A stretch of 64,000 nt of DNA from Janthinobacterium sp. SUN073 (GTDB lineage Bacteria; Pseudomonadota; Gammaproteobacteria; Burkholderiales; Burkholderiaceae_D): NCBI RefSeq assembly GCF_030397665.1, contig NZ_JAPUBT010000001.1, positions 948,781 through 1,012,780 on the forward strand. Reading direction: 5' to 3'. Positions within the stretch are counted from its first letter, which is position 1. The number at the start of each line of letters is the position of its first letter. Shown in pieces: positions 7,371-14,324 of this stretch. The notes under the pieces are model-generated. The model had not been told where the DNA came from and did not search any database. It was given only the letters and a program-made list of their open reading frames with translations. A program made the position numbers and the translations under genes.

Positions 7371-8881
7371 GCGACACCCCCATGCAGGTACTGACGCGGC
7401 CGTTCGCGATCGAGCCCGTCACCAATATCATGCTGCCCGATGGCATTTTCGACAATGCCATCTATGGCTTGCGCATCGCCGCCCACGTCAGCAACATGTC
7501 CAGCAGCGCGCTGACGAATGTCACGGTGTACCTGGAAAGCGTGGGCGCCCCCGGCATCGTGCCCGTGGCGCGCACCTTTTTCTTTGCCAGCATTCCCGCC
7601 GGCGCGGCCATGCTGATGATGTGGGACGCCGACTTCCAGCATGCGGCGCCCGGCAAGAGACTCGTCAGCTTTGTCGCCAAGGCCGACGGCTACACGCCGC
7701 GCCGCTCGATCCAGCAAATCTTCGTCTCGCAGACGCGCTTTGACAGCGCCACCAATACCTATACCTGCACGGTCGAGGAAGGCACCCTGGAACTGTCCAA
7801 GCCGCAAGGCCACCTGCCGGGCAAGCGCTGGGGCAGCACGGGCACGGATGGCAAAGGTGGGGAAAATGCGTGCCGCTGCCCGCCCGGCCTGGGGCCCATC
7901 GTGCCGACCGGCATGACGCTCGTCTGGACGCCAAACCCCGCCTACGCGGGCACGCATGGCGAGCTGCCGTTTTCCGACCCGTGGTGGAAGATACTCGCCA
8001 TCATCATCGCCATCATCGCCGCGCTGGTGGCCATCATTGCCGCCGCGCTCGGCTCCGGCAAGGCCAGTTTCAGCGTGGGTGGCAGCTTCGAGGAAACGGA
8101 GCCCGACGTGCATTGCTGCTCGCTGGAAGGGGCCGGCTCGGGCCAGCCCGAATTCACGGTGGCGGGCGTGGCCTCGGCCATCGCCTCGGGCGCCATCGCC
8201 GTCGCCTGCTCCGATATCGCCGACCCGTTCTGGCGTGGCCAGGAAGCAACACCACCTGCCGCCAGCGAACTGACCCTGGCCGAACGCGTCGTGGCGCAAT
8301 GGGTATTGCCGGAAGCGCCGAACGCTGGCCTGCCCTACACGGCCGACATCAGCTGGGAGTATCAACGTTTCACCACGGGCGCCACCTACCAGCATGCGGT
8401 GACCGAAACGCAAGTCAACATCCATGTGGCGGGGCCCGTGGAAACGGATACGCCCGCCGTCGTGCAAGCGTATGAACCGTTGTGGATACGCGCCAGCTTC
8501 CAGCGCGACAATGGCAATGTCTTCCGCGGTACGGAGCTGTATGCCTTCGTGCTGTTCCAGGCGCCGCAGGGCCTGTATTTCGTCGCATCGCTGACGGACG
8601 ATGGCCTGGGCTTCGACCCGGGCGCCAACGACGGCGTGTATGCCGGCAGCCTGGACTTGAAACGGGCTTACCGCACCCTGCTGCAATATGATCAACAGGT
8701 CTACGGCACCTGGCGCGTGTTTGTCTTCGCCCAAGACGTCAACCTGACCAAGCCGGGCACGCCGCCGGAAATCGCCGCCCAGCACATCGGCGGCATGTTC
8801 GTCGCCAGCGCCATCGAAATCACTTTCGACGACACCCTGCCGTGCCCGCTCAAGGCGCAGGCGAATATCGTCGTCGTGTGA
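7367..8881 (+). CDS. Protein with choice-of-anchor-X-like domain and internal hydrophobic segment, function unknown
   Basis: A 504-residue protein, start coupled (ATGA) to the preceding CARDB-like gene. An N-terminal Ig-like region (residues 1-130) is followed by a Cys/Pro-rich stretch (CRCPPGLGP), a strongly hydrophobic helix at about 207-228 (AIIIAIIAALVAIIAAALG) and a Cys-Cys motif (VHCCSLEG). A C-terminal domain carries FVASLTDDGLGFDPG and NDGVYAG, the calcium-loop-like signature of choice-of-anchor X domains. The same domain type occurs in secreted or surface beta-rich proteins. The central helix without an N-terminal signal is odd; it could be a membrane anchor or a late-inserting segment. 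Together with its partner it forms a two-gene unit of unknown role. Confidence 0.72.
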   Translation: MSDTPMQVLTRPFAIEPVTNIMLPDGIFDNAIYGLRIAAHVSNMSSSALTNVTVYLESVGAPGIVPVARTFFFASIPAGAAMLMMWDADFQHAAPGKRLVSFVAKADGYTPRRSIQQIFVSQTRFDSATNTYTCTVEEGTLELSKPQGHLPGKRWGSTGTDGKGGENACRCPPGLGPIVPTGMTLVWTPNPAYAGTHGELPFSDPWWKILAIIIAIIAALVAIIAAALGSGKASFSVGGSFEETEPDVHCCSLEGAGSGQPEFTVAGVASAIASGAIAVACSDIADPFWRGQEATPPAASELTLAERVVAQWVLPEAPNAGLPYTADISWEYQRFTTGATYQHAVTETQVNIHVAGPVETDTPAVVQAYEPLWIRASFQRDNGNVFRGTELYAFVLFQAPQGLYFVASLTDDGLGFDPGANDGVYAGSLDLKRAYRTLLQYDQQVYGTWRVFVFAQDVNLTKPGTPPEIAAQHIGGMFVASAIEITFDDTLPCPLKAQANIVVV

Positions 8882-8897
8882 GGGGAGAAACCGCAAA

Positions 8898-8991
8898 CGG
8901 CCGGGAAAAACGCGCAGGGCCAAGCGCCGGCCCGAAGACAGTACACCAGGACCGAGGGAAAGGCTACAAACTGTGGCCTTTCGTACAGCCG
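8898..8991 (+). repeat. Hairpin-forming intergenic repeat, copy 1
   Basis: About 94 bp starting CGGCCGGGAAAAA and ending ACAGCCG, lying 16 bases after the stop of the anchor-X gene. It shares with copy 2 the stretches CAGGGC, GCGCCG and CGAAGACAGTAC in the same order and spacing. Its terminal inverted repeat is more degenerate than in copy 2. Confidence 0.65.
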
Positions 8992-9010
8992 TTCGTCAGC
9001 GCGCCAAGAG

Positions 9011-9106
9011 CGGCTGAGAAAATGCTCAGGGCTAGGCGCCGCCTCGAAGACAGTACGTCAGTACGGCGAGAGGCAGGCAACAACGCCATGGGCGTTTTAT
9101 CAGCCG
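9011..9106 (+). repeat. Hairpin-forming intergenic repeat, copy 2
   Basis: About 96 bp bounded by 15-bp imperfect terminal inverted repeats, CGGCTGAGAAAATGC at 9011-9025 and GCGTTTTATCAGCCG at 9092-9106 (13 Watson-Crick pairs, one wobble, one mismatch). The interior is itself nearly palindromic around CAGTACGTCAGTAC. Head-to-tail with copy 1. Architecture resembles REP/BIME-type elements; it may also act as the terminator between two convergent genes. Confidence 0.7.
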
Positions 9107-9109
9107 CTC

Positions 9110-9556
9110 TCACACCTTGACAGCGTCAATCTTGGCGATCACCGTGCGCGGAATGATATCCGTTGCCGGGCAAGTCTCCATCGCGTCCGAATACGCGAGC
9201 CAGCGCTGCAAGCTTTCCATGCGGCGGATGGTGATGCCCTTGCCATTGATATAGCCGATCTGCTCGAAATTGACGGGGCTGGTGGTCAGCTTCGACACGG
9301 TGGGCGCATTGTCGACCAGGCGGTCGTAGGCCTTGCGCGCCTTGTGCTCCCACTTGGCCAGCACGGGGTCGTCAAAGCGGTTGCTTTCAAAATACACGGT
9401 GATCGTGCGGTCGTGATTGGCAAAGCCGACGATCGCCGCACCCTTGCGTATGGTCAGCAAGACATCTTCCTTGACGCCCGTGACGGGAACGAATACGGCA
9501 GCGCGCCCATCCGTATCTGGCCGCTCCATGGGAATATCTTGTCCGATTATGCTCAT
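9110..9556 (-). CDS. Small conserved-type protein, function unknown
   Basis: A 148-residue soluble protein. The ATG at 9556 follows a weak AAGAG ribosome site; a GTG one codon earlier is the alternative. It has no signal peptide, membrane helix or recognisable motif. The middle part (HDRTITVYFESNRFDD, then KWEHKARKAYDRLVDN) looks like a compact alpha/beta fold. It stands alone between the hairpin repeats and a divergent promoter region, and codon use is like its neighbours. No family recognised. Confidence 0.7.
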   Translation of the reverse strand: MSIIGQDIPMERPDTDGRAAVFVPVTGVKEDVLLTIRKGAAIVGFANHDRTITVYFESNRFDDPVLAKWEHKARKAYDRLVDNAPTVSKLTTSPVNFEQIGYINGKGITIRRMESLQRWLAYSDAMETCPATDIIPRTVIAKIDAVKV

Positions 9557-9861
9557 CACATCACACTCTTAGTCATCGCCTGTCGGCTTGTTGTCCCTGC
9601 ATCACTGAAAGCGTGTCACCGTGCGCATGCGCGGCTTTGCCGCTGCGCCGCTCCGCTTCCAGGCTCGCTGCCATACCCTGCCATACCCATTCATACCATT
9701 TATCAAATAATACATTGCCATAAAGCACTACACAAGATAATCAGGGGCGCGGCAGCCACAGGTTCTCCTCCGGATGGGGAATGGTGTGCCCTGCTGCAAT
9801 CACCTCAAGCAGCAATCACCTTATAATGCTGCGATTCCTTCACGCCAGACACCTTCGCACC
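9557..9861. other. Divergent intergenic region, 305 bp
   Basis: No gene was found. It contains two and a half copies of a 10-bp repeat CCATACCC at 9671-9698, an AT-rich stretch at about 9695-9735, and the 10-bp direct repeat GCAATCACCT at 9796-9805 and 9812-9821 that runs straight into a TATAAT hexamer. It should hold the promoters of the small gene on the left and the M29-like gene on the right. Confidence 0.6.
9796..9827 (+). promoter_or_regulatory. Candidate promoter with duplicated GCAATCACCT
   Basis: A perfect -10 hexamer TATAAT lies at 9822-9827, 34 bases before the ATG of the M29-like gene. No good -35 is present at 17 bp; instead two exact copies of GCAATCACCT with 16-bp period fill the -35 region, as expected if an activator binds there. 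Confidence 0.45.
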
Positions 9862-10932
9862 ATGACGCTTCCCGAGAATGACACCAGCCGGCTCGACGCC
9901 ATCAGCGCCGCCGCCACCGAAGTGGCCGCGCAAAACGTGGCCGACCTGCTGGCCATGGCCATCTGTCACCGCCCGGACGAACCGGCCCTGATTGTCTGCG
10001 ACAAGCGCAGCTGGCTCAACGTGGTACTGACGGAAGCGTATCGCCAGGCCTTGCCGGACGCGGGCTTCATCGATTTCGACGAGGTCACGCCCGACGCCGT
10101 GCTGGCCGCGTTTGCCGACCTGCCCGCCGGCAGCCTCGTCGTGCTGATCCAGTCGACCAGCTTCCGCCTGGAAGCGTTCCGCATCCGCATCGAGCTGTTC
10201 AAGCGGGGCCTGAAAGTGATCGAACACGTGCATCTGTCGCGCATGCCCGGCGTGCAGGGGCTGCACTACATCGCTTCGCTGGCCTACGACCCCGCCTATT
10301 ATCGCGGCGTGGGCCATGCACTGAAAGCACGCATCGACCGCGCCCGCCACGGCATGGTCGACAGCGGCGGCGAGCAGCTGGTCTTCGCATCCCCGTTCGA
10401 ATCGGCCAAACTCAATATCGGCGATTACGCGGGGATGAACAATATCGGCGGCCAGTTCCCCCTGGGCGAAGTGTTTACGGAAGCGCAGGACCTGGAAGCG
10501 GTGAACGGGCGCGTGCGCATCTTCGTCTTCGGCGACACACAGTTCATGGTCAACCGCCCCGACACGCCGATCACCCTGATCATCGACAAGGGCCGCGTGA
10601 CGGGCACGGAGCACGCCACGCCGGAATTTCTGGCCATGCTGGAGATCATCCGCGCGCATGAGGGCGAAGTGTGGGTACGCGAACTGGGCTTCGGCATGAA
10701 CCGCGCCTTTTCGCGCGAACAGCTGGTCAACGACATCGGCACGTATGAACGCATGTGCGGCATCCATCTGTCGCTGGGCGCCAAGCACGGCGTATATACA
10801 AAACCCCAGTTCAAGCGCAAGGATGCGCGCTACCACGTCGATATCTTCGCCGTCACCAAGGCTGTCTACCTCGACGACGAAAGAGTGTACGCGGACGGCG
10901 CGTGGACGCTGGAACCCGTCACCTTCAACTAA
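9862..10932 (+). CDS. M29-type aminopeptidase-like metalloprotein
   Basis: A 356-residue cytoplasmic protein. Residues matching the dinuclear metal site of family M29 aminopeptidases (AmpS/PepS type) are all present in order and at similar spacing: Glu203 in PLGEVFTE, Glu274 in RELGFG, His302 in GIHLS, and His325 and Asp327 in YHVDI. Family role: removal of N-terminal residues from peptides using Zn or Co. The same fold has been reused by the Fe(II) enzyme 2,5-dihydroxypyridine 5,6-dioxygenase, which keeps the last His/His/Asp set, so a non-peptidase activity is possible. The start ATG has no strong ribosome site. It overlaps the convergent LysR gene by 8 bases at its 3' end. Confidence 0.72.
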   Translation: MTLPENDTSRLDAISAAATEVAAQNVADLLAMAICHRPDEPALIVCDKRSWLNVVLTEAYRQALPDAGFIDFDEVTPDAVLAAFADLPAGSLVVLIQSTSFRLEAFRIRIELFKRGLKVIEHVHLSRMPGVQGLHYIASLAYDPAYYRGVGHALKARIDRARHGMVDSGGEQLVFASPFESAKLNIGDYAGMNNIGGQFPLGEVFTEAQDLEAVNGRVRIFVFGDTQFMVNRPDTPITLIIDKGRVTGTEHATPEFLAMLEIIRAHEGEVWVRELGFGMNRAFSREQLVNDIGTYERMCGIHLSLGAKHGVYTKPQFKRKDARYHVDIFAVTKAVYLDDERVYADGAWTLEPVTFN

Positions 10933-11884
10933 AAAATCCGGCCGCTGCCAGCTCGCGGTCCCATGGTGGCACGGGCTGGTACTCGGCCACCAGGAAATCG
11001 ATCAGCGCGCGCACCTTCGGCGAAGGCTGGCGGCTGGCCGGATACAGCGCGCTCAAGTGGTTCAACGGCAGGTCCCAGCCAGACAGCACGGAAACAAGGC
11101 TGCCGTCGAGCAGCTTGCGCCAGGCGAGGAAGGTGGTGCTGTAGACGATGCCGAGTCCCCGCTGCGCCGCCTGCTGCAGCACCAGGCCATTGTTCGCAGT
11201 AAAACCCGCCTGCACGCGCACGCCCACTTCCTCTCGCTGTTCTCCCTCTCCCCGCTGGAAATGCCAGTGCGTGCCATCGGTCAGGTGGCTGAAATGCAGG
11301 CACTGGTGCTTCAATAAATCTTGCGGCGTCTGCGGCACGCCCCATTGCGCCAGATAGGCGGGGCTGGCGCACAGCACGGCGCGGCAGGGCGCCAGCGGGC
11401 GCATGGCCAGCGCGCTGCTGTCCGGGATGCCGCCCACGCGGATGGTCAAGTCAAAGCCGTGGCGTATCGGGTCGAGCAGGGCATCGTCGACAAACAACTC
11501 GGCCCGCACCTGCGGGTGCAGCAAACTGAAACGGGCGACGGCATCGGCCAGCCACGCGCTGCCAAAACTCGATGGCGCCTGGATGCGCAGCGGCCCGGCC
11601 AGCGCCGCCCCCGCTCCCGTCTGCGCCACGTGCGCCACCATGCGCGCCGCTTCCTGCGCCTGGCTGACGGTGGCCATGCACGGCGCCAGGTAGGCGCGGC
11701 CCGCGTCCGTCAGACTCACTTCGCGCGTGGAGCGGTGCAGCAGGCGCGCATGCAGGCGTTCTTCCAGCTGCATGATGGTCTTGCTGACCATGGCCCGCGT
11801 CAGGCCCAGGCGCTGTCCCGCCACGGTGAAGCTGCGCTGGCGCGCCACTTCGACAAAGATTTCCATCGCTTTTAGTTGATCCAT
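10925..11884 (-). CDS. LysR-family transcriptional regulator
   Basis: A 319-residue LysR-type regulator: N-terminal winged helix-turn-helix (MDQLKAMEIFVEVARQRSFT, then LTRAMVSKTIMQLEERL) and a C-terminal substrate-binding domain with the usual two-lobe pattern. It resembles the large AaeR/DsdC-like group annotated simply as LysR. Divergent from a dioxygenase/isomerase operon, with a T-N11-A-like palindrome in between, so it most likely autoregulates and controls that operon in response to a pathway metabolite. No ribosome site precedes the ATG. The inducer is unknown. Confidence 0.92.
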   Translation of the reverse strand: MDQLKAMEIFVEVARQRSFTVAGQRLGLTRAMVSKTIMQLEERLHARLLHRSTREVSLTDAGRAYLAPCMATVSQAQEAARMVAHVAQTGAGAALAGPLRIQAPSSFGSAWLADAVARFSLLHPQVRAELFVDDALLDPIRHGFDLTIRVGGIPDSSALAMRPLAPCRAVLCASPAYLAQWGVPQTPQDLLKHQCLHFSHLTDGTHWHFQRGEGEQREEVGVRVQAGFTANNGLVLQQAAQRGLGIVYSTTFLAWRKLLDGSLVSVLSGWDLPLNHLSALYPASRQPSPKVRALIDFLVAEYQPVPPWDRELAAAGFFS

Positions 11885-11889
11885 GTCAA

Positions 11890-11916
11890 AGATTGTCTGC
11901 GTTTTGGCGACAATCT
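11890..11916. promoter_or_regulatory. LysR-type operator between lysR and the dioxygenase gene
   Basis: AGATTGTC (11890-11897), 11 bp, then GACAATCT (11909-11916): perfect 8-bp arms with the spacing of LysR recognition sites. A third partial copy (GATTGTTT, 11931-11938) overlaps the -35 of the dioxygenase promoter, like an activation half-site. Confidence 0.65.
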
Positions 11917-11932
11917 GTCAACCGCTGGGCGA

Positions 11933-11961
11933 TTGTTTGCCGCCCTCGCCCATCCTACAAT
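11933..11961 (+). promoter_or_regulatory. Sigma-70-like promoter of the dioxygenase operon
   Basis: TTGTTT (11933-11938), 17-bp spacer, TACAAT (11956-11961). The predicted start near 11968 leaves a leader of about 27 nt to the ATG at 11995. The -35 overlaps the third LysR half-site. Confidence 0.6.
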
Positions 11962-11994
11962 GGCGCTTTCCATAGACCTTCCGGAGCCGCCGCC

Positions 11995-12834
11995 ATGCTG
12001 ACTAAATCGCAACAAGAACAATACCAACGCGACGGCTATATCATCCTGCCCGATTTCAAGGGAGCGGACGAAATCGCCCTTCTACGCGCGCGCGCCGAAC
12101 AGATTGTCAACGAATTCGATCCCAGCCAGAGTCAATCGATCTTCACCACGCGCGACCAGGCGAAGAACACCAACGATTATTTTCTCGCCTCCGACAACAC
12201 CATCCGCTGCTTCTTCGAGGAAGAGGCGTTCGGCGCGGACGGCCAGCTGAAACAGGCCAAGTCCCTGTCGATCAACAAGATCGGCCACGCCATGCATGAC
12301 CTGGACCCCGTCTTCCGCGCCTTTTCGGCCGACCCTAAACTGGCCGAGGTGGCGCGCGACCTGGGCCTGGCGGACGCGCAGGTCTGGCAATCGATGTACA
12401 TTTTCAAACAGCCCGGCATCGGCGGCGAAGTGCGCTGGCACCAGGACGCCACCTACTTCGAAACCACGCCAGTCAGCGTGACCACGTTCTGGTTCGCGCT
12501 GGAAGACGCGACCCTGGACAACGGCTGCCTGTGGGCCGAACCGGGCGGCCACCGCGGTCCCCTGCGCGAACGCTTCATCCGCAACGGCGACGCCGTGCGC
12601 GTGGAAAAGCTCGACGCCATGCCCTGGCCCGACGACAGCACGGCCGTGCCGCTGGAAGTCAAGGCCGGTGCCCTCGTCTGCTTCCACGGCTTGCTGCCCC
12701 ATTACAGCGCGCCAAACCGCTCGCCCGTCTCGCGCCACGCCTACACCTTGCACGCCACCGATGGCCAGACGGAATACGCGGCGCACAACTGGATCCAGCG
12801 CGACGCGGCGTTCCCCGTGCGGGGCTTCGTCTGA
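11995..12834 (+). CDS. Phytanoyl-CoA dioxygenase (PhyH) family Fe(II)/2-oxoglutarate oxygenase
   Basis: A 279-residue enzyme. The facial triad is visible: His149 and Asp151 in WHQDATYFE, and the distal His236 in PHYSAPNRS, with Arg247 as the likely 2-oxoglutarate salt-bridge residue. The start at 11995 has GGAG at good spacing. Known for the family: hydroxylation of varied small molecules or fatty acyl groups with O2 and 2-oxoglutarate, releasing succinate and CO2. The next gene (TIM-barrel isomerase) overlaps by one base, and a LysR regulator is divergent; together they look like a small catabolic or tailoring operon. The substrate cannot be read from the sequence; a CoA ester is not implied by the family name. 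Confidence 0.88.
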   Translation: MLTKSQQEQYQRDGYIILPDFKGADEIALLRARAEQIVNEFDPSQSQSIFTTRDQAKNTNDYFLASDNTIRCFFEEEAFGADGQLKQAKSLSINKIGHAMHDLDPVFRAFSADPKLAEVARDLGLADAQVWQSMYIFKQPGIGGEVRWHQDATYFETTPVSVTTFWFALEDATLDNGCLWAEPGGHRGPLRERFIRNGDAVRVEKLDAMPWPDDSTAVPLEVKAGALVCFHGLLPHYSAPNRSPVSRHAYTLHATDGQTEYAAHNWIQRDAAFPVRGFV

Positions 12835-13652
12835 TGCGCATCGACGTCTTCGCCGCCCACTGGGGCAATAACGAGCTGGCGCCCGAGGTCTTCATCGACA
12901 AGGTTCTGGCAGCCGGCTTCGACGGCATCGAGATGTCGCTGCCGCTGGACGCCGCCCTGCGCGAGGAATGGACGGACCGCATCGCGCAAGCAGGCCTGCA
13001 ACTGATCGCCGCGCAGTGGGAAACCGTCTTCCACAGCGACTTCGAGCTGCACCGCGCCGCCCTGGCGGAACTGCTGGAGAATGCCTGCCTGGCGCGCCCC
13101 GTGCTGGTCAACACGCACACGGGCAAGGATTACTACAGCCAGGTGCAAAACGGGGAATTGATTGACCTGGCCGCAGCCATCTCGGCCCGGCACGGCGTGC
13201 CCATCGTGCATGAGCTCCACCGCAGCCGTTTCAGCGGCCACCCGATGCTGCTGTTGCCCTACCTGGCGCAGTATCCGGACCTGCCATTGACGGCCGACCT
13301 GTCGCACTGGTGCTGCGCCTGCGAATCGCTGCTGGAAGACCAGCCGCAGACCCTGGCGCAGGTGCTGCCGCTGGTGCGCCATGTGCACGCGCGCGTGGGC
13401 CACGCACAGGGGCCGCAGGTGGCCGACTTCCGCGCGCCGGAAGCGAAGGGGGCGCTCGACGCCCACCTGGCGTGGTGGGATGCCATCGTCGCCCTGCGCC
13501 GCGCGGCCGGCGCCGAGCGCATGACGTTCACGCCGGAATTCGGCCCTGCGCCCTACCTGCAAACGCTGCCGTACACGCAGCAGCCCGTGAGCGATGCCTG
13601 GGAACAGAATGTGGCCATGCTCGCCCTGCTGCGCGCGCGCTACGCCGGGTAG
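12834..13652 (+). CDS. Sugar phosphate isomerase/epimerase-like TIM barrel protein (AP endonuclease 2 family)
   Basis: A 272-residue protein whose ATG overlaps the stop of the dioxygenase gene (TGATG). Segments typical of the xylose isomerase-like TIM barrel are visible: [10 protein letters not shown] near residue 30, a conserved VNTHTGKD segment, VPIVHELHR in which Glu and His would bind metal, [19 protein letters not shown], and a late Glu in TFTPEFGP. Such proteins isomerise or epimerise sugars and hydroxy acids (for example hydroxypyruvate or inosose derivatives) with a divalent metal. In this context it probably acts on the product or precursor of the dioxygenase. The exact substrate is unknown. 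Confidence 0.82.
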   Translation: MRIDVFAAHWGNNELAPEVFIDKVLAAGFDGIEMSLPLDAALREEWTDRIAQAGLQLIAAQWETVFHSDFELHRAALAELLENACLARPVLVNTHTGKDYYSQVQNGELIDLAAAISARHGVPIVHELHRSRFSGHPMLLLPYLAQYPDLPLTADLSHWCCACESLLEDQPQTLAQVLPLVRHVHARVGHAQGPQVADFRAPEAKGALDAHLAWWDAIVALRRAAGAERMTFTPEFGPAPYLQTLPYTQQPVSDAWEQNVAMLALLRARYAG

Positions 13653-13662
13653 GCGCCGCGCA

Positions 13663-13691
13663 TTGCAATTAAATAGCGCGCTATATATACT
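13663..13691 (+). promoter_or_regulatory. ohrR-like promoter with operator palindrome in its spacer
   Basis: TTGCAA (13663-13668), 17-bp spacer, TATACT (13686-13691). The spacer contains the perfect 12-bp palindrome ATAGCGCGCTAT at 13673-13684, placed so that a bound repressor would block RNA polymerase. The predicted transcription start coincides with the ATG at 13698, so the mRNA is probably leaderless; no ribosome site precedes the ATG. Confidence 0.65.
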
Positions 13692-13697
13692 GTGCCC

Positions 13698-14157
<460 letters not shown>

Positions 14158-14159
<2 letters not shown>

Positions 14160-14172
14160 AAGCGCCGCTTTT
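14158..14172 (+). terminator. Weak terminator after ohrR
   Basis: AAAAGC-GCC-GCTTTT type hairpin with A- and T-tracts beginning at the stop codon. The stem is only 6 bp. A second, stronger hairpin (GCGCCAG at 14206-14212 with CTGGCGC at 14220-14226) lies further on but lacks a T-tract. Confidence 0.4.
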
Positions 14173-14283
14173 CCGAGCAAAATCAGGCAAAGCATCGCCC
14201 TGACAGCGCCAGGCAAAAGCTGGCGCACAATCCGCCTTTCTTTATTACAAATCGATACAAGGAAGACCCCACCCTGCGTATAG

Positions 14284-14299
14284 AATAGTTGCCACTATT
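14284..14299. promoter_or_regulatory. Palindrome AATAGT-N4-ACTATT upstream of the M1 peptidase operon
   Basis: Perfect 6-bp arms around TGCC, overlapping a -10-like TAGAAT (14281-14286) and ending 25 bases before the ATG at 14325. The position suits a repressor operator. The regulator is not known; a metal-responsive one is conceivable because the operon ends with a TonB-dependent receptor. Confidence 0.4.
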
Positions 14300-14324
14300 T
14301 CCTTACAACAACATCAGGGTGACC

